Source: Streptomyces sp. NBC_00353 (lineage in GTDB: Bacteria > Actinomycetota > Actinomycetes > Streptomycetales > Streptomycetaceae). Taken from it: DNA of 64,000 nt. The stretch lies in NCBI RefSeq assembly GCF_036108815.1, contig NZ_CP107985.1, forward strand, positions 8,243,501 through 8,307,500, read 5' to 3'. The notes below the pieces were generated by a model, which was not told the origin of the DNA, did no database searches, and was given only the letters and a program-made list of their open reading frames with translations. Below are positions 26,004-34,383 of the stretch, piece by piece. Numbering within the stretch: the stretch's first letter is position 1; each line of letters begins with the position of its first letter. The position numbers were made by a program, and so were the translations under genes.

Positions 26004-26040
26004 TTGCCGGTGCTAGCAATCCCGCGCTAGCTTGTTGATG
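26004..26040 (+). promoter_or_regulatory. Leaderless promoter and twin GCTAGC operator of the toxin-antitoxin-like operon
   Basis: TTGCCG (26004-26009), an 18-bp spacer and TAGCTT (26028-26033) put the transcription start on or next to the GTG at 26040, so the message should be leaderless. Two identical GCTAGC palindromes (26012-26017 and 26026-26031, 14 bp centre to centre) lie in the spacer and over the -10 box. This is the arrangement expected for autorepression by a dimeric ribbon-helix-helix antitoxin. Confidence 0.6.
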
Positions 26041-26267
26041 TGCCCAAGACTCAGCTGAACGTACGAGTGGACGAGGCCACCGCCGAGGCCGCGCGGCAGC
26101 GCGCGCTGCAGAGGGGGATGAGCGTGAACCGCTACATAGAGGAGCTCGTCAAACAGGATGCGGGCGAAGTCGGACATACTTTTGTCGAAGCCGCTGCCGA
26201 CTTCATGAAGCAGTACGAGTCGGTCTTCGCCGAGGAGTTCGGCCCGGAGCGCAAAGGCACCCGTTGA
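26040..26267 (+). CDS. Ribbon-helix-helix antitoxin-like protein
   Basis: A 75-residue protein with an N-terminal RHH DNA-binding fold: strand TQLNVRVDEATAEAARQRA, helices, and the turn RGMSVNRYIEELV. The C-terminal part (HTFVEAAADFMKQYESVFAEEF) resembles a toxin-neutralising helix, rich in acidic residues and Phe. It overlaps the next gene by 4 bp (TTGA). It should bind its own promoter, where two GCTAGC palindromes are found. Confidence 0.85.
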   Translation: MPKTQLNVRVDEATAEAARQRALQRGMSVNRYIEELVKQDAGEVGHTFVEAAADFMKQYESVFAEEFGPERKGTR

Positions 26268-26635
26268 ACCTCCGGATCGACCTTTCCTGGCTGCTCATGG
26301 TCGCCGAGCACAAGACGCCCGGCGATCCACAGGTCGTCGACTGGGGTGCGCTCGTCGCCGCGGTCGCCCGTCATGAGGCGGAGATCTTCGGCAGCCCCGT
26401 ATACAGCGACCCGCACATCAGGGCCGCCGCACTCCTGCAGTTGCTGCTCCATGTCCCCGCTCTGGAACACTCCAACGCGATGTTCGCCTCCGCCGTCGCC
26501 TACGGCTATCTCGTCGCCTCCGGACTGAAGGTCATCACTTCGCCCGAGCAGGTCCGTGACCTGGCCCTGCTGGTGAAGGAGGGCAAGGCCGACGTCCGGG
26601 CCATCTCGGACGAGCTCCGCCAATGGAGCCTGTGA
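26264..26635 (+). CDS. Doc/Fic-fold toxin homologue with a degenerate active site
   Basis: A 123-residue, mostly helical protein coupled to the antitoxin by a TTGA overlap. Size and helix pattern match Doc (126 aa). Aligning the Fic-motif helix, Doc HIFNDANKRTALNSALLF corresponds here to PALEHSNAMFASAVAYGY. Only the Asn (N71) is kept: the catalytic His is Pro65, the acidic residue is His69, and the Lys-Arg pair is Ala72-Met73. The flanking VASGLKV matches Doc RRNGVQV. It therefore should not phosphorylate EF-Tu as Doc does. It may be an inactive relative retained for a regulatory role, or a toxin with another chemistry. Confidence 0.72.
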   Translation: MNLRIDLSWLLMVAEHKTPGDPQVVDWGALVAAVARHEAEIFGSPVYSDPHIRAAALLQLLLHVPALEHSNAMFASAVAYGYLVASGLKVITSPEQVRDLALLVKEGKADVRAISDELRQWSL

Positions 26636-26690
26636 CTCCTTTTGCGCGGGGTTTCAGGAAGGAGTCCTTCCGCGCTGAACCGTGGCTAAT
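26634..26690 (+). promoter_or_regulatory. Two mutually exclusive hairpins after the Doc-like gene
   Basis: GGAAGGAGTCCTTCC at 26657-26671 is an odd-centred perfect palindrome, flanked by GGTT-t-CAG and CTGAACC, which extend the stem. The element AAGGAGTC (26659-26666) can instead pair with GACTCCTT at 26634-26641, which overlaps the toxin stop. One structure excludes the other. It may act as a terminator or as an operator for the next gene. Confidence 0.4.
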
Positions 26691-26699
26691 GTCCTGCGC

Positions 26700-27197
26700 A
26701 TGACACACGTAGGGAACACGCGTGCGCGACGGATGACAGTGGCGGTTGTCGGCGCTGTGGCCGCCTTGGTGCTCGGCGTCGGCGGGGCGATCGCCGTCGG
26801 AGCCCCGGACGACGGCTCGGCCGACCCGACTCCCGTCCCCACCGAAACGTCCGACGGCGGCTCCGTCGGAGGCTCGGGCGGCACGGACGGCGGCACCACC
26901 GATGGTGGTGGCACGGGCACGGCCGGGGGCAGCACCGATGGTGGTGGCACGGACGGCGGCAGCGTGAGCGGTTCGGGCGGCGTGGATCCCAGCCCCACCC
27001 CGACCGATGCCCCGGACCCCACGGACAGCCCTGACCCCACCGATGGACCCACCCCGTCTCCCACCGGCCCGACGAGCATCGACGACCTGACGAAGCGCAT
27101 CGACGACCTCGAGAAGAAGGTCGACCAGCTGCCCACGAAGAAGGAGCTGGCCGACGCACTGCGGGCGTTCGCGGACAAGCTGGAGCAGGAGGACTGA
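26700..27197 (+). CDS. Membrane-anchored or secreted low-complexity protein with C-terminal coiled coil
   Basis: A 165-residue protein. RRMTVAVVGAVAALVLGVGGAIAVG is a signal or anchor helix. Then comes a Gly/Asp/Thr/Ser-rich region (DGGSVGGSGGTDGG) containing two 19-bp DNA repeats (ACCGATGGTGGTGGCACGG), then Pro-Asp-Thr repeats (DPTDSPDPTD). The C-terminus is a charged heptad coiled coil (SIDDLTKRIDDLEKKVDQL ... KLEQED). I do not recognise a family; it resembles a wall-spanning stalk with an oligomerising tip. ATG 26700 or GTG 26682 could start it. It converges with the methyltransferase, 4 bp apart. Confidence 0.7.
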   Translation: MTHVGNTRARRMTVAVVGAVAALVLGVGGAIAVGAPDDGSADPTPVPTETSDGGSVGGSGGTDGGTTDGGGTGTAGGSTDGGGTDGGSVSGSGGVDPSPTPTDAPDPTDSPDPTDGPTPSPTGPTSIDDLTKRIDDLEKKVDQLPTKKELADALRAFADKLEQED

Positions 27198-27201
27198 CGC
27201 G

Positions 27202-27879
27202 TCAGTCCACCACGGTCGTCCGGCGGGCCACGCCCAGCACGCACGCGGAGGTGGGGAGCCGGATCCCCCTCTCCGGCATCTTGACCTTGCGGTACTCCTC
27301 CACCACGAACCCGGCCTCCTCGATCGCGGCGAGCGTGTCCCGCGACGTGTGACACCCACCGCACACCAGCGGCCACACCGTCCGGTCCAGTGCCCGCTGG
27401 GTCGCCGCCATGGCGCGGTCGTCGGCCCGTACATGCTCGAAGAAGCGCAGCTCCCCGCCGGGGCGCAGCACCCGGAGGATCTCCGCGAGCGACCGTTCCA
27501 TATTGCGTACGGTGCACAGCACGAGTGACGCGACGGCCCCGTCGAACGCCTCGCTCTTCACCGGCAGCGCCTCCGCGGCAGCCGGTACGACATCCACCGG
27601 CATACCGGCACGCAGCGCGGACCGGAGCGCCAACTGTCGTAGGCACCACTCGGGTTCGATCGCCACCACTTCGGACACGGCAGGCGGGTAGTGAGCGAAG
27701 TTCAGGCCGTTCCCCGCGCCGATCTCGATGACGCGTCCCGACAGACCCGTGAGCAGATCCGCGCGGATCGCCGCCATGCCGGATCTGGTCTCCGCGGCCA
27801 CACTCATGCGGGCATAGACCCGGGCGAAGACCGGGTGGTGCACCGCGTCCTTCGGGATCTTCGTGCTCCGCAGGCGCAT
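27202..27879 (-). CDS. Class I SAM-dependent methyltransferase
   Basis: A 225-residue methyltransferase. Motif I is VIEIGAGNGLNFAHYP, motif II has the acidic VVAIEPEW, followed by VVPAAAEALPVKSEAFDGAVASLVLCTV (motif IV/post-II) and LRPGGELRFFEHVRA. This is the UbiE/Methyltransf_11 group that acts on small molecules or lipids. It has a WPLVCGGCHTSRDT segment typical of actinobacterial members. ATG 27879 is preceded by GGAGGTCTGTC; an upstream in-frame start at 27909 is less likely. Confidence 0.9.
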   Translation of the reverse strand: MRLRSTKIPKDAVHHPVFARVYARMSVAAETRSGMAAIRADLLTGLSGRVIEIGAGNGLNFAHYPPAVSEVVAIEPEWCLRQLALRSALRAGMPVDVVPAAAEALPVKSEAFDGAVASLVLCTVRNMERSLAEILRVLRPGGELRFFEHVRADDRAMAATQRALDRTVWPLVCGGCHTSRDTLAAIEEAGFVVEEYRKVKMPERGIRLPTSACVLGVARRTTVVD

Positions 27880-28073
27880 GACAGACCTCCTCGACAGGAC
27901 CGGCTCCACCGGGTCGGCTCCACCGGACTGCTCGGCGCGGGCGGGCCGGACCCGCCCGAAACCGACCGGAGGAGCCCGACCGGCACTGTACGGCTACTTA
28001 GATTCTCCCCCCGTCCCGCGCCGCTCAGCCGCTCAGTCGGCGGCCGGATTCCCGGCCGGCTCCGCTCCGCGGC

Positions 28074-28769
28074 TCAGCGGGCGGTCCGGATCCCGCCCAG
28101 CTCCGCCGTCAGCCAACTCGTGGCCCGGGCGCGGAAGTCGACCGGCGCCAGCGCCCCCGCCCCGGCGGGCACCACGCCCAGGAGCGGCGCACCCGCCACC
28201 ACCGGAAGATCGTCGAGATTGCAGCGTGCGGCGAGGTCGGGCTCGGCCGGCATGCTGCCCACCACCACCCCGAGGCACCCGAGCCCCCGCGCCCGCAGGG
28301 CCTCCGAGGTGAGCGCGGTCGTGTTGAGCGTGCCGAGCCCGGCAGACGTCACGACCAGAACCGGGGCGGCCAGCAGCCGGGCCGCGTCCGCGAGAGTGGC
28401 GCCTTCGTCGTCGAACCGTACGAGCAGCCCGCCCGCACCCTCGACCAGCACCAGATCGTGCTCGGTCGCGAGTTTCTCGGCCGCCTCCGCGATCTGTTCA
28501 GGGCGCACGGGCGCCATGCCCGACCGCCGGGCGGCCGTGTCCGGCGCCAACGGTTCGGGGAACCGGCCCAGTTCGAGGCCGGTGACTGCCTCGCCCGCCA
28601 GCCGACGCACCTCGAAGACATCGCCCGGTTCTCCCGGCGCGACACCCGTCTGGGCCGGCTTGAGCACGGCCACCGAACGCCCGGCGGCGACCGCCACCGC
28701 GGCCACCGCCGCCGTGACGACCGTCTTGCCGATCTCCGTACCCGTGCCGCTCACTACCAGTACCGGCAT
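28074..28769 (-). CDS. bioD: Dethiobiotin synthetase
   Basis: A 231-residue ATP-dependent ligase that closes the ureido ring of biotin by carboxylating 7,8-diaminopelargonate to dethiobiotin. The P-loop is GTGTEIGKT (residues 8-16), followed by VLKPAQTG and the substrate segment [17 protein letters not shown]. It starts one base after the bioA stop (GAGGG ribosome site), so it is the last gene of bioB-bioA-bioD. Confidence 0.96.
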   Translation of the reverse strand: MPVLVVSGTGTEIGKTVVTAAVAAVAVAAGRSVAVLKPAQTGVAPGEPGDVFEVRRLAGEAVTGLELGRFPEPLAPDTAARRSGMAPVRPEQIAEAAEKLATEHDLVLVEGAGGLLVRFDDEGATLADAARLLAAPVLVVTSAGLGTLNTTALTSEALRARGLGCLGVVVGSMPAEPDLAARCNLDDLPVVAGAPLLGVVPAGAGALAPVDFRARATSWLTAELGGIRTAR

Positions 28770-28770
28770 C

Positions 28771-30075
28771 TCAGCCCTCCCGCGCTGCGGCGCACACCGC
28801 ACGGCAGATGCGCGCCAGATCGTCGTCGCCGGTCACATACGGCGGCATCGTGTAGATCAGGTCCCGGAACGGACGCAGCCACACGCCCTCACGGACCGCG
28901 GCCTCGGTGGCCGCAGCCATGTTCACGTCGTGATCGAGCTGCACGACGCCGATGGCGCCCAGGACGCGTACGTCCCGCACACCCGCGATCGAACGCGCAC
29001 CGGCAAGACCGTCCCGCAGCCCCGTCTCCAGGCGCTTGACCTCCTGCTGCCAGTCCTGGCCGAGCAGCAGATCGATCGAGGCAAGGGCCACCGCGGCGGC
29101 CAGTGGGTTGCCCATGAACGTCGGCCCGTGCGCCAGCACCGGCACCTCGCCGCGCGAGATGCCGTCCGCCACCCGTGAGGTGCACAGCGTTGCCGCCATC
29201 GTGAGGTAGCCGCCGGTCAGCGCCTTGCCGACGCACATGACGTCGGGAGAGATCCCGGCGTGTCCGGCGGCGAACAGCTTCCCCGTACGTCCGAAACCGC
29301 TGGCGATCTCGTCGAACACCAGCAGCACGTCATGTGCGTCGCACGCCTCGCGAAGCGCCCGCAGATATGCGGGGGAGTGGAACCGCATCCCGCCCGCACC
29401 CTGCACCACCGGCTCCACGATCACCGCGGCCAGCTCATCGGCATGGCGCGCGATCAGGTCCCGGAGATGCTGTACGTACGCCTCGTCCGGCTCCGTGTCG
29501 AAACCACCGGGCGGCTCGTCGGCGAAGACCTGCTGGGGCAGCGCGCCCGACCACAGCCCGTGCATGCCGCCCTCGGGGTCGCACACCGACATCGGCTGCC
29601 AGGTGTCGCCGTGGTAGCCGCCGCGCCAGGTCAGCAGCCGCTTCTTGGCCGGCCGGCCGGTGGAATGCCAGTACTGCAGGCACATCTTCACCGCGACCTC
29701 GACCGACACCGAACCGGAGTCGGCGAGGAAGACATGACGCAGCGGTTCCGGCGTGATCTCGACGAGCCGGGCTGCCAGCCGCACGGCGGGCTCATGGGTG
29801 AGGCCGCCGAACATCACATGGCTCATCCGGTCCAGCTGGCCGCGCGCCGCCTCGTTGAGCACCGGATGGTTGTAGCCGTGCACCGCCGACCACCACGACG
29901 ACATGCCGTCGATCAACTCGTGCTGCCCATGGACGGGTTCGGCGAGACGGAGCCGTACCCCGGACGCGGACTCCACGATCAGCGGCTCCTGCCTGCCCGG
30001 CATCGGGCCGTACGGGTGCCAGACGTGGTCCCGGTCCAGGGTCCGCAACTGCGTGGGGGAGAGGGGGTCAGGCAT
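28771..30075 (-). CDS. bioA: Adenosylmethionine-8-amino-7-oxononanoate aminotransferase
   Basis: A 434-residue class III PLP aminotransferase that uses SAM as amino donor to make 7,8-diaminopelargonate from KAPA. Features seen: [59 protein letters not shown], and the PLP lysine K284 in [10 protein letters not shown]. The start overlaps the end of bioB by 8 bp and bioD follows by 1 bp. Length is normal. Confidence 0.97.
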   Translation of the reverse strand: MPDPLSPTQLRTLDRDHVWHPYGPMPGRQEPLIVESASGVRLRLAEPVHGQHELIDGMSSWWSAVHGYNHPVLNEAARGQLDRMSHVMFGGLTHEPAVRLAARLVEITPEPLRHVFLADSGSVSVEVAVKMCLQYWHSTGRPAKKRLLTWRGGYHGDTWQPMSVCDPEGGMHGLWSGALPQQVFADEPPGGFDTEPDEAYVQHLRDLIARHADELAAVIVEPVVQGAGGMRFHSPAYLRALREACDAHDVLLVFDEIASGFGRTGKLFAAGHAGISPDVMCVGKALTGGYLTMAATLCTSRVADGISRGEVPVLAHGPTFMGNPLAAAVALASIDLLLGQDWQQEVKRLETGLRDGLAGARSIAGVRDVRVLGAIGVVQLDHDVNMAAATEAAVREGVWLRPFRDLIYTMPPYVTGDDDLARICRAVCAAAREG

Positions 30076-31252
30076 TGGGGGCGAGATCCGTCCCCGCGCC
30101 GCGTCGGCGGACCGACACCAGATCCGTGCGCGCGGCCGGAGCCCCGGCGTCGACGGCCGCGGGCTCGTCGACCGCGTCACCACAGGGCCCACAGCCCGCG
30201 GAGTGTCCGCCGCAGCCGCCGCCGGTCTCCGGCTCGGCCCCCACCTCTGCACGGTGCCGGGGCAGCGTCGTCGTACCCGCGCCCTCCACCTCGAAACCGG
30301 CGTCCGCGATCATGTCCAGATCTGTCTGTCCCGCCTGGCCCTCGCTGGTCAGATAGTCGCCCAGGAAGATCGAGTTGACCAGGTGCAGGGCGAGCGGCTG
30401 CATCGAGCGCAGATGCACCTCGCGGCCGCCCGCGAGCCGTACCTCGACATCCGGGCAGACGAACCGGACCATCGCCAGAATGCGCAGGCAGCGCTGCGGG
30501 GTGAGGTTCCACTCCTTGGCGAGCGGCGTGCCCTCGAACGGGATCAGGAAGTTCACCGGAACCGAATCCGGGTCCAGCTCGCGCAGCGAGAAGACGACAT
30601 CGACCAGATCGGTGTCGCTCTCGCCCATCCCGGCGATCAGCCCGGAGCACGCGGAGAGCCCCGCCGCCTGCGCCTGCTGCACGGTCTCCACCCGGTCCGC
30701 ATAGGTGTGGGTGGTGGTGATGTCCCCATACGTCCCCTCCGACGTATTGAGGTTGTGGTTGTACGCGTCGGCGCCCGCCGATCGCAGCCGGTCGGCCTGC
30801 CCCTCGGAGAGCAGACCGAGGCAGGCGCACACCTCGACGCCCTCGTTCTGCTCCTTGATCGCCTCAATCGTCTGCGACACCCGGTCGACGTCCCGGTCGG
30901 TCGGACCGCGGCCGCTCGCCACCAGGCACACACGCTTCGCGCCGCCCGCCACCCCGGCGGCGGCGGCCTTCGACGCCTCGTCCGGCTTCAGCCAGGTGTA
31001 CTTGAGGATCTCGGCCTTCGAGCCGAGCCGCTGCGAGCAGTACGAGCAGTCCTCGGGGCAGAGCCCGGACTTGAGGTTGACCAGATAGTTCAGTTTCACC
31101 CGTCGGCCGAACCACTGGCGGCGTACCTTTCCGGCCGCGGCCACCACTTCGAGCAGATCGTCGTCGGAGGTCGCCAGCACGGCGAGCGCTTCTTCTCGGG
31201 TCGGCAGCTCGCGCCGCAGCCCCTTGTCCACCAGCGTGTTCAGGAGGTCCAT
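30068..31252 (-). CDS. bioB: Biotin synthase with cysteine-rich C-terminal tail
   Basis: A 394-residue radical-SAM enzyme that inserts sulfur into dethiobiotin. The [4Fe-4S] motif CPEDCSYC uses Cys65, Cys69 and Cys72. Further conserved blocks are [13 protein letters not shown] and [12 protein letters not shown]. The canonical domain ends near residue 325; a tail of about 70 residues follows with [11 protein letters not shown] (Cys347, His350, Cys354, Cys357), which E. coli BioB lacks. The tail could carry a further metal cluster or help sulfur supply; that is inference. AAGGATC precedes ATG 31252. It is first in the bioBAD operon and diverges from bioF. Confidence 0.96.
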   Translation of the reverse strand: MDLLNTLVDKGLRRELPTREEALAVLATSDDDLLEVVAAAGKVRRQWFGRRVKLNYLVNLKSGLCPEDCSYCSQRLGSKAEILKYTWLKPDEASKAAAAGVAGGAKRVCLVASGRGPTDRDVDRVSQTIEAIKEQNEGVEVCACLGLLSEGQADRLRSAGADAYNHNLNTSEGTYGDITTTHTYADRVETVQQAQAAGLSACSGLIAGMGESDTDLVDVVFSLRELDPDSVPVNFLIPFEGTPLAKEWNLTPQRCLRILAMVRFVCPDVEVRLAGGREVHLRSMQPLALHLVNSIFLGDYLTSEGQAGQTDLDMIADAGFEVEGAGTTTLPRHRAEVGAEPETGGGCGGHSAGCGPCGDAVDEPAAVDAGAPAARTDLVSVRRRGAGTDLAPNA

Positions 31253-31318
31253 GGCGATGATCCTTGCCTACTCCACCGCCCTCAGCCAAGGAGGAACCGG
31301 ACAACAGAGCCCGCAGAG

Positions 31319-31338
31319 GGTGTGTGTATTGCCACACC
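31319..31338. promoter_or_regulatory. Inverted repeat between divergent bioB and bioF
   Basis: GGTGTG (31319-31324) and CACACC (31333-31338) flank an 8-bp spacer roughly midway in the 144-bp bioB/bioF gap. Its symmetric place suits a repressor controlling both directions, but it does not match a biotin-regulator motif I know with certainty. Confidence 0.4.
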
Positions 31339-31396
31339 ATGCCCGGCTGCGCCCCCGGTTAGGGTCTGTGAGCTGCCTACAAAAGGGACCGTCGCC

Positions 31397-32539
31397 ATGC
31401 CCCTCGCCCCGTTCGACTGGATCGACGACGAGGCCCGCCGCCGTGCGGACGCCGGACTCGTCCGCACGCTCCGCCCCCGGCCCGCCGAACCGGAACTGCT
31501 GGACCTCGCGAGCAACGACTACCTGGGCCTCACCCGGCACCCCGAGGTGACCGCGGCCGCCGCCGAGGCCGCGCACCGGTGGGGTGCGGGCGCCACCGGC
31601 TCGCGGCTGGTCACCGGCTCCACCGCACTGCACGCCGAACTCGAACGCGAACTGGCCGCATTCTGCGGCTTCGAAGCGGCCCTGGTCCTCTCCTCCGGCT
31701 ACGCGGCCAATCTCGCCGCGCTCACCGCCCTCACCGGCCGGGGCTCCCTGATCGTCTCCGACGCGGGCAACCACGCCTCCATCGTCGACGGATGCCGGCT
31801 CTCCCGGGCCGAGACCGCCGTCGTACCGCATGCCGACCCCGAGGCCGTCGCGAAGGCGCTGTACGCGCACGGCGGTCGCGCCCTGGCCGTCACCGACTCC
31901 GTCTTCTCCGTCGACGGTGACGCCGCACCGCTGCCCGAACTGGCCGACGTCTGCCGTGCGCAGGGGGCCGCGCTGCTCGTCGACGACGCGCACGGTCTGG
32001 GCGTGCTCGGGGAGGGCGGACGCGGCGCCCTCGCCGCCGCCGGCCTCGCGGGCGGCGAAGGGATCGTCGCCACCGCCACCCTCTCCAAGTCCCTGGGCAG
32101 CCAGGGCGGAGCGGTCCTCGGACCGGCCCGGGTGATCGACCATCTGGTCAACGCGGCCCGTACGTTCATCTTCGACACCGGGCTCGCACCGGCCGCTGCG
32201 GGCGCCGCCCTCGCGAGCCTGCGTCTGCTGCGCCGCGAGCCGGAACGGGCGGGCAGAGCCGGCGCGGTCGCCACCGCCCTGTACGAACAACTGACCGCCG
32301 CGGGGCTGACCGCGGTGCGCCCCGACGCCGCCGTCGTCTCGGTCCGGGCACCTTCGGCGGACGCGGCGGTGCGCTGGGCGACCGACTGCCGCACGGCCGG
32401 GATCGCGGTGGGCTGCTTCCGCCCGCCGTCGGTCCCGGACGGCATCTCGCGGCTGCGGCTCACTGCCCGCGCCGATCTGACAGAAGGGGAGATCGCGAAC
32501 GCGGTGGAGACCGTCCTGCGGACGGCTCCAGCGGCCTGA
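31397..32539 (+). CDS. bioF: 8-amino-7-oxononanoate synthase
   Basis: A 380-residue PLP alpha-oxoamine synthase that condenses pimeloyl-ACP/CoA with L-alanine to KAPA, the first dedicated step of biotin ring assembly. Visible: LLDLASNDYLGLTRHPEV, GATGSRLVTGSTALHAELE, SDAGNHASIVDGCRLSRA, LLVDDAHGLGVLGEGGRG, and the PLP lysine K231 in ATLSKSLGSQGG. ATG 31397 has AAAAGGG upstream. It is transcribed away from bioBAD; no bioC/bioH-type genes are adjacent. Confidence 0.96.
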   Translation: MPLAPFDWIDDEARRRADAGLVRTLRPRPAEPELLDLASNDYLGLTRHPEVTAAAAEAAHRWGAGATGSRLVTGSTALHAELERELAAFCGFEAALVLSSGYAANLAALTALTGRGSLIVSDAGNHASIVDGCRLSRAETAVVPHADPEAVAKALYAHGGRALAVTDSVFSVDGDAAPLPELADVCRAQGAALLVDDAHGLGVLGEGGRGALAAAGLAGGEGIVATATLSKSLGSQGGAVLGPARVIDHLVNAARTFIFDTGLAPAAAGAALASLRLLRREPERAGRAGAVATALYEQLTAAGLTAVRPDAAVVSVRAPSADAAVRWATDCRTAGIAVGCFRPPSVPDGISRLRLTARADLTEGEIANAVETVLRTAPAA

Positions 32540-32560
32540 CCGGACCCGCTGACGGGCCGG

Positions 32561-32767
32561 TCAGCCGGCCGGCCCGTCGGTCAGGGCGGCGACGAACGAC
32601 TTCCAGGCCGCCGCCGAGAACCGCAGCGGAGGCCTGGACACGTCCTTGGAGTCCCGCACGGCCAGCTGTTCCGGGCCGAACGGCGCTGCTTCCACGCAGT
32701 TGTTCATCCCCGTGCTGCGGCTGCTGCGCCGCCACCGTAACGCGTGCTCTGCGAGGCAATCGGACAT
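32561..32767 (-). CDS. DUF397 protein (AbaA/WhiJ-locus small partner)
   Basis: A 68-residue protein with the DUF397 pattern: LRWRRSSRSTGMNNCVEAAPFGPEQLAVRDSK split across two strands, then FSAAAWKSFVAAL. DUF397 genes accompany WhiJ/AbaA-type XRE regulators in Streptomyces and affect development or antibiotic production. It lies 27 bp downstream of the XRE gene, so the two are likely cotranscribed. GAGGGGG precedes the ATG. Confidence 0.92.
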   Translation of the reverse strand: MSDCLAEHALRWRRSSRSTGMNNCVEAAPFGPEQLAVRDSKDVSRPPLRFSAAAWKSFVAALTDGPAG

Positions 32768-32794
32768 CGGGCCCCCTCGGGCAGTCTGAGGTTC

Positions 32795-33652
32795 CTAGCC
32801 GTCGCGGTCGATCGCGGCGATCAGGTCCAACGAGTGCTCCGGCGACAGCGCGTGTGCCTGCATGGTGCAGAAGGCCGAGCTGTACGCCTCAAGGTCTTCT
32901 TTCCGTTCCAGATAGAGGCTACTCGTCAGGTGGTCGAGAACGACCACATCCAGATCAGAAGTGTTCGGAAAAGAGAAGATAACGAACGGCCCGGTGAGAC
33001 CCATGTACCCACCCACCGAGAAGGGCAGCAACTGCAGTTCGACGTGCGGCAGTTGGGAGACCCGGATCAGATGGCGCAACTGATTGCGCATCACCCGGCG
33101 CCCGCCGACCTCGCGCCGCAGTACCGCCTCGTCGAGCACCGCGGTCAGTCGTAGCGGCGGATCGGTCCGCAGCACCCCCTGCCGGGCGAGCCGCACCTCC
33201 ACCAGCGAGTCCAGCTGACCGGCGGGCAGTCCGTCCAGTGACGCACGGGTCACCGCACGCGCGTAGTCGGCGGTCTGCAGGAGCCCCGGCACCACGGAGG
33301 TCTCCAGCGTGCGAGCGGTTCTGGCCTGGGATTCCAGACTGATGAAGTCCCGGTACTGGGGCGGGATGAGACCGCGATAGGCGTGCCACCAGCCGGTACC
33401 GCCGCCGCCCGCCGAGCCCGCGAGCGTCTCCAGGAGCGTCCGTAACTGCGGGTCGTCCAGACCGTAGGCATCCAGCAGTCGGCTCACATCGGCCGGTTTC
33501 ACACCGCTGGTACCGGTCTCGATCCGGCTCACCTTCGACTGATGCCAGCCGAGCAGCTGTGCCGCGTCACGACTAGTCAGTCCGGACGTGTGGCGCAGAC
33601 TTCGCAGCTCCTCCCCGAGCTTGCGGCGGCGCACCGCGGGACCGTGCTGCAT
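32795..33652 (-). CDS. WhiJ-like XRE-family regulator (DUF5753)
   Basis: A 285-residue protein with an N-terminal helix-turn-helix (LGEELRSLRHTSGLTSRDAAQLLGW, cut at the turn, then HQSKVSRIETG). The long C-terminal DUF5753-type domain includes YRDFISLESQARTART, VVPGLLQTADYARAV and LRHLIRVSQLPHVELQLLP. This architecture defines the WhiJ/AbaA-B family, which in Streptomyces works with a DUF397 protein. It diverges from an HATPase gene across about 200 bp that contains an AT-rich TATATGCATAACT, a probable divergent promoter. Confidence 0.92.
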   Translation of the reverse strand: MQHGPAVRRRKLGEELRSLRHTSGLTSRDAAQLLGWHQSKVSRIETGTSGVKPADVSRLLDAYGLDDPQLRTLLETLAGSAGGGGTGWWHAYRGLIPPQYRDFISLESQARTARTLETSVVPGLLQTADYARAVTRASLDGLPAGQLDSLVEVRLARQGVLRTDPPLRLTAVLDEAVLRREVGGRRVMRNQLRHLIRVSQLPHVELQLLPFSVGGYMGLTGPFVIFSFPNTSDLDVVVLDHLTSSLYLERKEDLEAYSSAFCTMQAHALSPEHSLDLIAAIDRDG

Positions 33653-33856
33653 TCGCGGCCTCCCTCCCTCTCGTGCCGAGGGGCCATCTTGCCGCCCATG
33701 TGCGGTATTCCGGGCCAGAGTTCACCGCTTCGAGCGACAGATATATGCATAACTTGGTGGATCGCCGTCACGGAGGGCCGCATCAGTGGCAATCTGGCGC
33801 GAAGCGCACCCCGGGCCGATCACGGGTCGGTCCGGGCGGGAAAAGGACGGCTCGCC

Positions 33857-34288
33857 ATGGCAGACCATCAAGAAGCAAGCGTCACTCTGCCGAGCGAGCC
33901 GCTCTCGGTCTCCTCGGCCCGGAGATACGTGGCGCGAGTGCTCGCCGACTGGGGTCTCCCCGATGACACGGAGACCGCCGACACCATCCGGCTCATCGTC
34001 TCCGAGCTCACCACCAACGCCGTCCAGCACACCTTCGGCCAGTCGCCGACCTTCACCGTGGACCTGCGGCTGGAGCGGGAGGAGCAGCTGCATCTCGGGG
34101 TGACGGACAGCCACCCCCGCTGGCCCCAGCGACTGCCCGCCGCCGTGCGGCAGGACAACGGGCGCGGCATGGTGATCATTCGCTGTCTGACCAAGGAGTG
34201 CGGCGGACGGCTCACGGTCACGCCGACCGCCGAGGGTGGCAAGACCGTCTGGATCGCGCTCCCCTGGACGCTGCCCGTCCAGACTTGA
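33857..34288 (+). CDS. HATPase_c regulatory protein (anti-sigma kinase-like)
   Basis: A 143-residue stand-alone GHKL ATPase. The N-box is LIVSELTTNAVQHT, the G1 box is GVTDSHPRWPQRL (DxGxG degenerate), and the G2 region is DNGRGMVIIRCLTKECGGR. This is the single-domain type related to SpoIIAB/RsbW that accompanies WhiJ-like loci, so the DUF397/XRE/HATPase set is complete here. AAAAGGA lies upstream of ATG 33857; the frame is open earlier but without coding character. Confidence 0.9.
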   Translation: MADHQEASVTLPSEPLSVSSARRYVARVLADWGLPDDTETADTIRLIVSELTTNAVQHTFGQSPTFTVDLRLEREEQLHLGVTDSHPRWPQRLPAAVRQDNGRGMVIIRCLTKECGGRLTVTPTAEGGKTVWIALPWTLPVQT

Positions 34289-34383
34289 CCACCGTCCTCG
34301 CGGACCTGGACTCGGCCCGGCCGGGACGTCGCGTCCCCGGCAGTCGGCAGCCCGTCGCCCCGGTGACTCGCACACCATGGCGG

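Noticed and set aside
26840..27060. CRISPR or minisatellite array
   Set aside because: The repeated 19-bp segment and Gly/Thr codon runs are coding low complexity within the stalk-like protein; there are no spacers of uniform length.
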